Positions 7,544 to 14,145 are shown, counted from the stretch's first letter. The stretch is DNA of 14,449 bases from Acidobacteriota bacterium (GCA_002722645.1 PBML01000032.1:41971-56419); one strand, 5' to 3'. Notes: a model not told the origin generated them from the sequence alone. Made by a program: numbers and translations.

Positions 7544-8122
7544 GTGAGGATTTTACGCGCCAGAGTAGTTATCAAAGTGTTCGTGGGGGTAATTCTCGTC
7601 CTGTCATCGCTTGCCTACGCCGATCCGGCACAAAACCAGGCTGTAGTCACCAACGTTCAGCCACCCGAACCCTCGGTCCAAGATGTCTATGTCGTCATGC
7701 GGGATATGGACCTTGCCTACCAAAACGTCGAAATCCGGACGATCGTCCCGACTGAAAACGGGGCCAGCGCCTTGGTTGATTTGATTGGCGGTACCCTGGT
7801 CGACGTAGAATTGGCAGCGGCCGCCGTCGGCTGGACTTTGCGCGACATCTATTACGTCGCAGGCAACGCTGACGAGTTCCAATCTTGGAGCGGTCCCTGG
7901 CGTTCCCGCGTAGCCGATGCCAAGCGCTTTCTAGCCGCTGCGATTGGGGAAGAAGGCCCGCAGCGTCGGCCCGAGGAACTCGCTCCACTAATTTGGTTTG
8001 AGGACATTGGTGCCGATGACCGGTTGTGGGGGTTAAACCCAACGACGTACCGGATCATGCAGACCCTCAAGATGTTGCCCAACCTCACTGGACCGATGGG
8101 CGGTACCGGCCGCAACCGGTAA
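7544..8122 (+). CDS. Exported protein of unknown function (signal peptide)
   Basis: I do not recognise the family of this 192-residue protein. It starts with a good Sec signal peptide: a basic n-region (MRILRARVVIK), a hydrophobic stretch (VFVGVILVLSSL, about 12-23) and an AYA cleavage site after residue 26. No lipobox cysteine is present, and I see no cysteine anywhere in the protein. The mature part contains a Pro-rich segment (about 39-44), a region VDLIGGTLVDVELAAAAVGW with small residues, and tryptophans in QSWSGPWRSRV and LIWFEDIG. The tail ends GPMGGTGRNR. GTG at 7544 is chosen because it starts directly before the signal peptide; it has no ribosome site but a TANNNT box 6 nt upstream. 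It lies between the suf operon and the second exported gene, in the same orientation, and may be functionally tied to the latter. Confidence 0.68.
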   Translation: MRILRARVVIKVFVGVILVLSSLAYADPAQNQAVVTNVQPPEPSVQDVYVVMRDMDLAYQNVEIRTIVPTENGASALVDLIGGTLVDVELAAAAVGWTLRDIYYVAGNADEFQSWSGPWRSRVADAKRFLAAAIGEEGPQRRPEELAPLIWFEDIGADDRLWGLNPTTYRIMQTLKMLPNLTGPMGGTGRNR

Positions 8123-8124
8123 GC

Positions 8125-8152
8125 TTGGTTCAAGCTGCACTGCGCGTACCCT
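8125..8152 (+). promoter_or_regulatory. Candidate promoter of a leaderless transcript (TTGGTT-N16-TACCCT)
   Basis: TTGGTT (8125-8130) and TACCCT (8147-8152) are 16 nt apart, and the -10 box ends 6 nt before the ATG at 8159. No Shine-Dalgarno precedes that ATG. The arrangement suggests a leaderless mRNA that would carry this exported gene and the overlapping xdhC-coxE genes. Confidence 0.4.
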
Positions 8153-8158
8153 GAACCG

Positions 8159-9058
8159 ATGCCGAGCGTCGTCTTGTCAATGTACTTGTCCCCAGTGTTC
8201 GTTTTTGGATTGTTCCTGCTGCAAGTAGCACCAATCTTTGCGCAGGAACAACTTCTCAGTATGCCGTGCCGCGAGGTGCGCACTCTCGACGCAATGGAAT
8301 ACTGGTTTTGGGATGCCTTTTCCGGCCTCTCGGAGGTTCAAGATCTCGGGCAGGAACGCCTAGGACGCTTCGTTATCGATCCCGGTATCTGTTTTCGTAT
8401 CGCGCTGATCAATATTGACAACTCGCAACAGAAAAACGCCGGGATCAGGCAGGCAGTGAGCGAGCTAATCATGTGGACAGCAGACGATAGTCCGGACAAA
8501 GAGGCCGCTGAGCGAGCCATACGCCGGCTCGAACAAATCACTGGAGAAGGCTTCGATACCTACACTGAATGGGCTGCATGGTGGGAACCACGTAATAACT
8601 ACGTGCTTTGGTCAGATGAAGAAGCTCGCCTCATTGTGATAATTAGCGCTATGGAAGCTGGTGAGCCGATCCACCATGAGGCAATGGTACTAACAGCCGA
8701 GGAGTATTGGTTCTACGCTGGCCGGGGCTGGATATTGGAAAGTGAACCCGTCGGGCGTTACGTTCTCGGGACGGTCCTGATCCCGCCACACGACTTCAAT
8801 TTCAGGATCCTGGAGGCCGACCTGGTCAATCGTGATGCTAAGGAACGGGGCTACCTTCGGGCCTTGGAAAACATGATTGTCGGCGGTTTACTGTCGCCTG
8901 AGCTGCTTGGCGATAGCCTGGAGTCGATCATTGCACAAATCGCTACCCTGACCGAAGAGAGTTACGTGGACCGGCACAGTTGGGTGGCCTGGTGGAATGC
9001 AAATGGGGACCGTCTCATACTTTCGGCATCAGGCAACAGACTCATCATACGACAGTGA
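8159..9058 (+). CDS. Exported protein of unknown function made of two tandem repeats
   Basis: This 299-residue protein matches no family I know. A hydrophobic N-terminal segment (about 9-27, YLSPVFVFGLFLLQVAPIF) followed by AQEQ looks like a signal peptide, although its n-region lacks Lys or Arg, so it could be an anchor. The mature part is a clear internal duplication: residues about 46-160 and 181-297 align at an offset of 130-137. Shared landmarks are EYWF (47-50 and 182-185), GRFV/GRYV (69 and 199), FRI (79 and 215), TxExxxxxxxW, WAAWW/WVAWW (138-142 and 275-279) and a final beta-like LI segment. The stop overlaps the xdhC start as GTGA, so the two are translationally coupled, an odd pairing of an exported unknown with a cytosolic molybdoenzyme maturation factor. 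It might help at the cell envelope in the same pathway, but that is only inference. Confidence 0.72.
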   Translation: MPSVVLSMYLSPVFVFGLFLLQVAPIFAQEQLLSMPCREVRTLDAMEYWFWDAFSGLSEVQDLGQERLGRFVIDPGICFRIALINIDNSQQKNAGIRQAVSELIMWTADDSPDKEAAERAIRRLEQITGEGFDTYTEWAAWWEPRNNYVLWSDEEARLIVIISAMEAGEPIHHEAMVLTAEEYWFYAGRGWILESEPVGRYVLGTVLIPPHDFNFRILEADLVNRDAKERGYLRALENMIVGGLLSPELLGDSLESIIAQIATLTEESYVDRHSWVAWWNANGDRLILSASGNRLIIRQ

Positions 9059-10152
9059 AGCACTGGCAGGAGACTAAGAGGATCTTGGATAGGCTCGCCG
9101 AACTCACGGCGGCTGGCCAAGGAGCCGCTATCGCCTGTGTTATTAGAATTTCTGGTTCGGCATACCGGCGACCGGGTGCTCGCTTCCTGATCGCCGCCGA
9201 CGGCTCGACACTGGGAGGTATCAGTGGTGGCTGCCTCGAAGAAGACGTTCGCCAGACTGGTCTTGGCGTCATCGAAACCGGTGAATGTCGGATGCTGCAT
9301 TACGAAACAGGTAACGATGACGAGGCGATGTGGGGCCTAGGTCTAGGCTGTGACGGCACAGTCGACATCTTTGTTGTTTCAGCGGCTCGTCTGGGCTACC
9401 CGAAGGTTCTCAACCAACTACGGAAAATGCTTGACGGTAACTCGCCCTTCGCCGTGATCACAATTATCGGGAACACCAGCTCAGCGAATGGCGCTGAATT
9501 CGACAACCGCATCGTAGTCTTGAAGACTGGTCCTGATCAGCCAAAATGCACAGGGATCGACGAAGAATTCCTTGCTCTAGTACGGGTAGCAGCCAAGAAT
9601 GGCGTTTCGCACACCATCGAGGCAAAGGGTATGTGCGCTTTCGTCGAGCTTTTCGAACCACCACCGTATCTGGTCATCTGTGGAGCTAGCGACGACGCTA
9701 TTCCAATGGTTCGAAGCGCCGCAGATGCTGGATTCCGGGTGGTTGTCTTAGACCATCGGCCTGCGTATTTGGTATCCGAGCGGTTCCCGACTGCTTGGCA
9801 ACTCATTGAGACGCTTCCTGGAGACGACGCAGAGATTCCTTCTACCGCTGACACCTTTGTCGTGCTCAAAACCCACAACCTGACTCGCGACAAGGAATGG
9901 GCTCGACGTTTTCTAGCCACCCCAGTTCCCTACCTCGGGCTTCTCGGTCCTCAAGCCCGGTGTGAAGAGATCGTTCAAGAGGCAACGGAACACGACCGAA
10001 AACGCATCTTCGGACCTGTCGGTCTCGATCTCGGCGCCGAGGGCCCCGAGCAAGTCGGTCTCTCTGTCGTTTCGGAGCTTCTAGCAGTACGTTCCGGACG
10101 TTCTCCAAACCATCTTAAAAATCGGGACGCACCGATCCATGACCCAGCGTGA
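9055..10152 (+). CDS. xdhC: XdhC/CoxI-family molybdenum cofactor insertion and sulfuration protein
   Basis: XdhC-family proteins bind molybdopterin cofactor, protect it, promote its sulfuration and hand it to xanthine-dehydrogenase or CO-dehydrogenase type enzymes. The 365-residue protein has both family domains. The N-terminal CoxI/XdhC domain contains ISGSAYRRPGARFLI (32-46), GGISGGCLEEDV (54-65, Cys60) and GLGLGCDGTVDIFV (94-107, Cys99). The C-terminal Rossmann domain starts at about 204 with LVICGASDDAIPMV and VVVLDHRPAYL, then KTHNLTRD and PYLGLLGPQARCEEI. The GTG at 9055 overlaps the previous stop by 4 nt; an in-frame ATG at 8980 would add 25 residues that are read from the previous gene and match nothing in the family. 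It overlaps the mocA-like gene by 14 nt. Which enzyme it serves cannot be told, since no structural subunits are in the window. Confidence 0.92.
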   Translation: MKHWQETKRILDRLAELTAAGQGAAIACVIRISGSAYRRPGARFLIAADGSTLGGISGGCLEEDVRQTGLGVIETGECRMLHYETGNDDEAMWGLGLGCDGTVDIFVVSAARLGYPKVLNQLRKMLDGNSPFAVITIIGNTSSANGAEFDNRIVVLKTGPDQPKCTGIDEEFLALVRVAAKNGVSHTIEAKGMCAFVELFEPPPYLVICGASDDAIPMVRSAADAGFRVVVLDHRPAYLVSERFPTAWQLIETLPGDDAEIPSTADTFVVLKTHNLTRDKEWARRFLATPVPYLGLLGPQARCEEIVQEATEHDRKRIFGPVGLDLGAEGPEQVGLSVVSELLAVRSGRSPNHLKNRDAPIHDPA

Positions 10153-10798
10153 CGACACCCGAGTCGGTGGCCTTCTGCTCGCAGCCGGCTCCTCAACCCG
10201 CATGGGCAAGAACAAAATGCTTATGGAAATCCATGGGGAAACGGTGCTGCGCCGCGCCGCCAAAACCGCCGTCGCGGCCAGCTTAGATCCAGTAATAGTT
10301 GTCACTGGCCATGAGAGGAAGCAGGCCGAATTACAGCTCGACGGGCTCGACTGCTTAACGGCGTTCAACGTTGACCACGAGACTGGCATCCAAAGTTCAG
10401 TGCAAGTTGGTGTTGACGCACTACCAGATGACGTCGGTGCCGTCTTGATCATGCTCGCTGACATGCCGTTCGTGACCACTAAAATGCTGTGCGATCTCGT
10501 CGCCTTATACCGCACCACGGACGCGCCACTGATAATTTCGCGATACGGCGGTGAGGTCCAAGCGCCGCCGATGCTGTATGACCGGAAGTTGTTTGGGGAA
10601 CTCCGGGTGATGCGGCGGCGCTGTGGCCGCGAGGTGGTGCAGCGGCATCGCAATGAGGCCAAGGCTTTAGCATGGCCGATCGAAGCACTCGCCGACATCG
10701 ATACACCGAACGACCTTGCAAGAGTTCGCTCCACGATTGATTTGCCCGTTGACTCGTTGGGAGAAGCGAACATGGCAGGAAGCACTAATGAAACCTGA
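10139..10798 (+). CDS. mocA: MocA-like molybdenum cofactor cytidylyltransferase (MobA/NTP-transferase family)
   Basis: This 219-residue protein belongs to the nucleotidyltransferase family that transfers CMP (MocA) or GMP (MobA) to molybdopterin. Residues 12-26 (LLLAAGSSTRMGKNK) form the nucleotide-binding loop, GIQSSVQVG (83-91) and LADMPFV (106-112, Asp108 as probable metal ligand) are family motifs, and WPIEALADIDTPNDL (179-193) is the typical C-terminal end of the domain. The pattern is that of MocA, which makes the cytosine dinucleotide cofactor used by CO-dehydrogenase and xanthine-dehydrogenase type enzymes. CTP rather than GTP use is inferred from this pattern and from the xdhC and coxDE neighbours. 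The ATG at 10139 overlaps xdhC by 14 nt, and the 3' end overlaps coxD by 11 nt. The last 20 residues lie outside the conserved domain. Confidence 0.85.
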   Translation: MTQRDDTRVGGLLLAAGSSTRMGKNKMLMEIHGETVLRRAAKTAVAASLDPVIVVTGHERKQAELQLDGLDCLTAFNVDHETGIQSSVQVGVDALPDDVGAVLIMLADMPFVTTKMLCDLVALYRTTDAPLIISRYGGEVQAPPMLYDRKLFGELRVMRRRCGREVVQRHRNEAKALAWPIEALADIDTPNDLARVRSTIDLPVDSLGEANMAGSTNET

Positions 10799-11684
10799 GG
10801 TCCAACAGCTTCAGGCAACCATGCGCAAACTCGGTTATATAGCCGGGCCTTCGATCGCTACCGCTGTTTATCTTGCAGAGAAAATGGTCAAGCCTCTACT
10901 GATCGAAGGTGGGGCAGGTGTTGGTAAGACCGAGATAGCCAAGGTTCTCGCACAACAAATGGGGGCCGAGCTCATCCGACTGCAGTGTTACCAGGGGCTC
11001 GACGTGAACACTGCGCTTTACGAGTGGAACTACCAGAAACAGCTACTGCGGCTGCGCATAGCTTCCGCGCAACACGAGCAACCTGAGGGGCTTGAGGAGC
11101 TCATCTTTGGGCGTGAATACTTGCTTGAGCGCCCGCTGCTGAGCGCCATTACACAACCGGACAATGCACCGGTACTACTGATCGACGAGATCGACAGAGC
11201 CGACGAAGGATTCGAAGCCTTCCTGCTTGAATTGCTCTCCGATTTTCAGGTCACCATCCCAGAGCTGGGAACAATTTCAGCGGTGCATCGTCCGTTCGTC
11301 GTATTGACGTCGAATCGGACGCGTGAACTCGGTGACGCAATACGCCGACGCTGCCTCTATCTGTACATCGAGTATCCGAGCCTCGAGAAAGAAATCGAGA
11401 TTGTGCGCATGAAGGTTCCGGAAACCGACGAGCGTCTTGCAACACAGATAGCTGCCTTCATGCACGAACTACGCAAACACCGGTTAATAAAAACGCCAGG
11501 CGTCTCGGAGACCCTCGACTGGGCCCGGGCGCTTGCGGTCTTGCACCGTGACCGACTTGACCCTCAGATCGTTGAAGAGACCTTAGGGTGTGTGCTTAAA
11601 GACCGTCACGATATTGACCAGCTCCGTGACGAGGCTTTAGAGGACGTCTTTACTGCCGCGATCACAACGGCTACGAGAGTTTGA
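10788..11684 (+). CDS. coxD: CoxD-like MoxR-family AAA+ ATPase
   Basis: MoxR-type AAA+ ATPases work with VWA-domain partners as metal-centre chaperones; CoxD in Oligotropha carboxidovorans is needed to build the Cu-S-Mo active site of CO dehydrogenase. This 298-residue protein has Walker A GGAGVGKT (41-48), Walker B VLLIDEIDRAD (129-139), sensor-1 Asn176 in LTSNRTRELGDAIRRRC and the arginine-rich segment 186-188. Its length agrees with CoxD. The ATG at 10788 has AGGAAG 5 nt upstream; the frame extends upstream to 10716, but that would overlap the mocA-like gene much more and give a non-family N-terminus. It is followed 14 nt later by the VWA partner gene, the classic coxD-coxE pair. Because other MoxR-VWA pairs exist, the cox assignment rests on the xdhC, mocA and coxG neighbours. 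Confidence 0.88.
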   Translation: MKPEVQQLQATMRKLGYIAGPSIATAVYLAEKMVKPLLIEGGAGVGKTEIAKVLAQQMGAELIRLQCYQGLDVNTALYEWNYQKQLLRLRIASAQHEQPEGLEELIFGREYLLERPLLSAITQPDNAPVLLIDEIDRADEGFEAFLLELLSDFQVTIPELGTISAVHRPFVVLTSNRTRELGDAIRRRCLYLYIEYPSLEKEIEIVRMKVPETDERLATQIAAFMHELRKHRLIKTPGVSETLDWARALAVLHRDRLDPQIVEETLGCVLKDRHDIDQLRDEALEDVFTAAITTATRV

Positions 11685-11698
11685 CATCGGAGAACCCT

Positions 11699-12877
11699 AT
11701 GGCTGGTCACGATCTGTCTCTACAGCGCGTCACGCCACCGACTGACACCGCCTCAGAGGCCAGCCTATCGGCGCATATCGCGCGATTCTCGGCCCGGTTG
11801 CGTTCCCACGGCATCGATCTCAGTTTGTCCGACGAAATAGACGCCTCGCTTGCATTGCAACTCGTAGATATCAGGACCGAAGAGCAAGTATTCCTTGCCC
11901 TGCGAACTGCTCTGAAAGTCAATCGGCGGCACTGGAGTATTTTCAACCTCATATTCGACCGGATGTGGCGACAAGCTGAAGGCCTCGCAGCATTGCCGAA
12001 TCTCCGAGAAAACGAACGAAAAGCAGCGGGCCGACTCCCATGTAGAATTCGGCTTACTGAGAGAACTCCGACCAAAGACGAAGTTGAGGAAAGCAACGAT
12101 CGTAACAAGGCTGGCGGATACACGCCTGAGGAGCAGATGCGGCACAAAACTTTCGACGAATGCACCACTGAAGATTTCGTCGCCATGCAGCAGCTTCTCG
12201 ACCGTCTAGCCCGCATGTTGAAAACCCGATGCAGTCGGCGGCGTGTACTGGAAAAAAGTGGCGATGTTGTCGACTTGAGACATAGCTTTCGCGGCTCACT
12301 CGCCGTTGGAGGAGAAATGATTGAGTTGGCTAAAACAACTCGAGCCGTCGAACTACCGCACCTTGTTCTACTCTGCGACACGAGTGGATCGATGGACTCT
12401 CACTCGCGCTTTCTTCTTATGTTCGCCCTATCCCTCAAGAAGGTCGCGCCGCGGAGCGAAACATTCGCATTTAACACTCGCCTCACTCGATTGACCCATT
12501 GGCTCTCTCCCGAGAATGTAACTAGTACCGTCGAGCAACTTGCACGTGGCGTCGAGGACTGGTCGGGGGGCACCCGCATCGGCGCTTGCCTGCTGGAATT
12601 CACCGACTCCTGGCTTACCCAAACGGTGTGTTCCGACACCACGTTGATCATCCTCAGCGACGGCCTCGACCAAGGTGATCCTGACCTGCTTAAGCAAGCA
12701 ATGGTTCGTTTGCGACGCCGTGCCCGACGCATCATCTGGCTCAATCCACTTATGGGCGACGACCGCTACCGACCCGAGGCCAAAGGCATGAAGACAGCTC
12801 TGCCTTATATCCACCATCTCGCTCCAGCCCACAGCCTCGCAGCACTTGAGGCCATGCTACCGCTCCTAGCAACTTGA
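11699..12877 (+). CDS. coxE: CoxE-like VWA-domain protein
   Basis: CoxE proteins carry a von Willebrand A domain that binds a metal ion and act with CoxD in maturing CO-dehydrogenase type enzymes. The 392-residue protein has a helical N-terminal half (about 1-195) with a basic arginine-rich patch (TRCSRRRVLEKSGDVVDLR), then a VWA domain from about 220: MIDAS residues DTSGSM (227-232), Thr292 in GGTRIG and Asp321 in LSDGLDQGDPDLL. The end, RRRARRIIWLNPLMGDDRYRPEAKGMKTALPYI, is typical for CoxE. The ATG at 11699 follows GGAG (11689-11692) with a 6-nt spacer; an in-frame TTG at 11681 would overlap the coxD stop. No signal peptide or transmembrane segment is seen, so the complex is cytosolic. Confidence 0.9.
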   Translation: MAGHDLSLQRVTPPTDTASEASLSAHIARFSARLRSHGIDLSLSDEIDASLALQLVDIRTEEQVFLALRTALKVNRRHWSIFNLIFDRMWRQAEGLAALPNLRENERKAAGRLPCRIRLTERTPTKDEVEESNDRNKAGGYTPEEQMRHKTFDECTTEDFVAMQQLLDRLARMLKTRCSRRRVLEKSGDVVDLRHSFRGSLAVGGEMIELAKTTRAVELPHLVLLCDTSGSMDSHSRFLLMFALSLKKVAPRSETFAFNTRLTRLTHWLSPENVTSTVEQLARGVEDWSGGTRIGACLLEFTDSWLTQTVCSDTTLIILSDGLDQGDPDLLKQAMVRLRRRARRIIWLNPLMGDDRYRPEAKGMKTALPYIHHLAPAHSLAALEAMLPLLAT

Positions 12878-12886
12878 CACCTCGTC

Positions 12887-12922
12887 GGTTGCTTTCGCCG
12901 CCGAACGGCAGCTGAAAGCACC
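12887..12922 (+). terminator. Stem-loop between coxE and coxG
   Basis: TGCTTTC (12890-12896) pairs with GAAAGCA (12914-12920), extended outward by GG/CC across a one-base bulge and inward by GCCG (12897-12900) with CGGC (12906-12909) across a 4-nt bulge. The stem ends 7 nt before a TATCCT box, and a CTCTTTT tract follows 11 nt after it. It may attenuate read-through from coxE, or be an operator for the coxG promoter, since it occupies the place where a -35 box would sit. The lack of an immediate T-run makes a strong intrinsic terminator unlikely. Confidence 0.35.
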
Positions 12923-12928
12923 ACGCTG

Positions 12929-12934
12929 TATCCT
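12929..12934 (+). promoter_or_regulatory. Candidate -10 box (TATCCT) before coxG
   Basis: TATCCT ends 5 nt before the GTG at 12940, so a transcript would be leaderless if that GTG is used. There is no recognisable -35 box at 16-18 nt spacing, only a TTGACA at 12874-12879, which is too far away. If translation instead begins at the ATG at 12967, the leader would be about 25 nt. Confidence 0.35.
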
Positions 12935-12939
12935 CTTTT

Positions 12940-13410
12940 GTGAACATACTTATCTCTGAATCCCTAATGACGATCGAAGAGAGTTTCACAGTAAATGCCT
13001 CTGCCACGGCCGTATGGGCATTCCTTATTGACCCGGAACGAGTCGCCGCAGCCCTACCAGGCGCCAAGATCATCCAGAAAGTCGATGACACCACCTTCAC
13101 AGGCGACATGCTGGTAAGAGTTGGGCCTATCTCAGCCAACTATCGGGGCACAGTGTCGTTCGAGCTCGATGAGCCTGCCAAGACGGCCCTCGTCCACGCC
13201 AAAGGTCAGGGAATGACCGGCATGGGCAACGCCGACATGCGAATGACTAGCAAGCTGAATCCCGTCAGCGATACCAAAACTGAAGTGACAGCAATTGCCG
13301 ACTTCTCCATCTCCGGAGTACTCGCTCAGTTCGGTGGCGCCATGATCAAGGAAGTCTCAAAGAACATGTTTCAAGAGTTCATCGTTGCGATGAAACAAGA
13401 ACTTGAATAG
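12940..13410 (+). CDS. coxG: CoxG-like SRPBCC (START-superfamily) protein
   Basis: CoxG proteins are SRPBCC-fold proteins linked to CO-dehydrogenase gene clusters; CoxG of Oligotropha is reported to help recruit the enzyme to the membrane. This protein of 156 residues contains the family core: ESFTVNASATAVWAFLIDPERVAAALPGA, then GDMLVRVGPISANYRG and TALVHAKGQGMTGMGNADMRM, with the conserved amphipathic C-terminal helix ending MKQELE. It stops there and lacks the linker and hydrophobic tail that longer CoxG proteins have, so membrane attachment is not evident. Two starts are plausible: GTG at 12940, placed 5 nt after a TANNNT box, and ATG at 12967, which gives the usual family N-terminus (MTIEESFTVNA, 147 residues); neither has a ribosome site. 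It lies 62 nt after coxE, behind its own stem-loop. Confidence 0.85.
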   Translation: MNILISESLMTIEESFTVNASATAVWAFLIDPERVAAALPGAKIIQKVDDTTFTGDMLVRVGPISANYRGTVSFELDEPAKTALVHAKGQGMTGMGNADMRMTSKLNPVSDTKTEVTAIADFSISGVLAQFGGAMIKEVSKNMFQEFIVAMKQELE

Positions 13411-13426
13411 AACTCATCTCATGACA

Positions 13427-13447
13427 TCCCCATGGGGAAAGATCTTT
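13427..13447. other. Two adjacent perfect palindromes in the convergent coxG/DUF3467 gap
   Basis: TCCCCATGGGGA (13427-13438) and AAAGATCTTT (13438-13447) sit in the 47-nt gap between the converging coxG and DUF3467 genes. Neither has a loop or a T-run, so they do not look like a standard terminator. They may form a weak bidirectional end, or be restriction-like palindromes present by chance. Confidence 0.25.
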
Positions 13448-13457
13448 GGGACCATCC

Positions 13458-13787
13458 CTAATGGACTGCGGCGATATCGTCCGGGACGGGAAACTGGCCG
13501 CTCGGTTCTTCGATTTCGCCAAACTGCTGCTCGTATTTGTCGACGTTATCCTCAAGTGCCGCGACGATACGTTTGAAATGAGATGGGCTTGTGACGACAC
13601 GAGAAACCAGCGTCCCGCGGGCCTCACCACGACTTGATGGTGTCACCGAGAAAAAATCCAGGACGAATTCCTCGCCGGTGTGGCTCACCGACATCAGGTT
13701 AGCGTAACGACCTTTGAGATCCTCATCACCAGCGATTATCTGAATGCTAGCGGAGGCGTCTTGGCGCACGTCTTCAGGATCGCTCAT
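13458..13787 (-). CDS. DUF3467 domain protein
   Basis: This 109-residue protein belongs to DUF3467, a widespread small-protein family without assigned function. The core spans residues 13-92: ASIQII, LKGRYANLMSVSHTGEEFVLDFF, then RGTLVSRVVTSPSHFKRIVAALEDNVDKYEQQFG, with the conserved YAN and the S-P-HFKR helix. The ATG at 13787 follows AAAGGAG with a 6-nt spacer. The frame is open further upstream to 13934, but that would place the TATAAT promoter inside the gene and the added residues look random, so I reject the longer start. The C-terminal tail (EEPSGQFPVPDDIAAVH) is loose and Pro-rich. The gene converges on coxG and has its own promoter with a palindrome. No cysteines, signal peptide or membrane segment were seen. 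Confidence 0.88.
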   Translation of the reverse strand: MSDPEDVRQDASASIQIIAGDEDLKGRYANLMSVSHTGEEFVLDFFSVTPSSRGEARGTLVSRVVTSPSHFKRIVAALEDNVDKYEQQFGEIEEPSGQFPVPDDIAAVH

Positions 13788-13815
13788 GCATAACTCCTTT
13801 CGCTTCTTTAAGGGT

Positions 13816-13821
13816 ATTATA
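13816..13821 (-). promoter_or_regulatory. Consensus -10 box (TATAAT) of the DUF3467 gene
   Basis: On the minus strand a perfect TATAAT lies 28 nt before the ATG at 13787, leaving a leader of about 22 nt that holds the AAAGGAG site. No good -35 box is present at 17 nt; instead the spacer is filled by a palindrome, which suggests activator or repressor control. Confidence 0.6.
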
Positions 13822-13841
13822 GCCGTGTGCCGGAACACGGC
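13822..13841. promoter_or_regulatory. Perfect palindrome in the DUF3467 promoter spacer, probable operator
   Basis: GCCGTGT-N6-ACACGGC has 7-bp perfect arms and directly abuts the TATAAT box of the minus-strand gene, filling the -10/-35 spacer. Binding of a dimeric regulator there would block or replace RNA polymerase contacts. No T-run follows on either strand, so it is not an intrinsic terminator. The regulator is not identified. The region from 13842 to 14000 holds no gene that I can see. Confidence 0.5.
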
Positions 13842-14000
13842 ATGTATTGGTAGATGGTGCTCGGGGTAGCGATGTTGGGGAACCAATTCATCGCAGGAAC
13901 AATCGGTAGCAAGTCGATTTAAGATTGGCCCCACTCTCTCCAGATCGTTATCATGGCACCCACTGATCAGATCTCCTTGTGACGAACCCCTGCCTCTGGT

Positions 14001-14073
14001 GGGCGCGTAACTCAGCGGCTAGAGTGCCATCTTCACACGGTGGAAGTCGTAGGTTCGATTCCTACCGCGCCCA
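14001..14073 (+). tRNA. tRNA-Val (anticodon CAC)
   Basis: The 73-nt sequence folds as a standard cloverleaf. The acceptor stem GGGCGCG (14001-14007) pairs with CGCGCCC (14066-14072), followed by discriminator A at 14073. The D-stem ACTC/GAGT closes an 8-nt loop with GG. The anticodon stem CCATC/GGTGG holds loop TTCACAC with anticodon CAC at 14034-14036, which reads the valine codon GUG. The variable loop is AAGTC, and the T-arm is GTAGG-TTCGATT-CCTAC. CCA is not encoded (ACT follows), so it must be added by a nucleotidyltransferase. Confidence 0.95.
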
Positions 14074-14078
14074 CTCTT

Positions 14079-14105
14079 CTAACTCCCAGAATATAAAGGG
14101 GTTAG
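14079..14105 (+). terminator. Hairpin just after the tRNA gene
   Basis: CTAACTCC (14079-14086) pairs with GGGGTTAG (14098-14105) over 8 bp with one G-T wobble, around an 11-nt A-rich loop. It starts 6 nt after the tRNA. No T-run follows, so it may be a weak terminator or a 3' processing element. Confidence 0.35.
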
Positions 14106-14145
14106 CCATGTTCGTAGGGTTGAACAACTTTCGCTAAATTGCCCA

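Noticed and set aside
13446..13637. Plus-strand open frame of 63 residues
   Set aside because: It is antisense to the DUF3467 gene, whose family motifs are clear.
13788..13934. N-terminal extension of the DUF3467 protein
   Set aside because: The TATAAT box and palindrome lie inside it, and AAAGGAG directly precedes the internal ATG at 13787.
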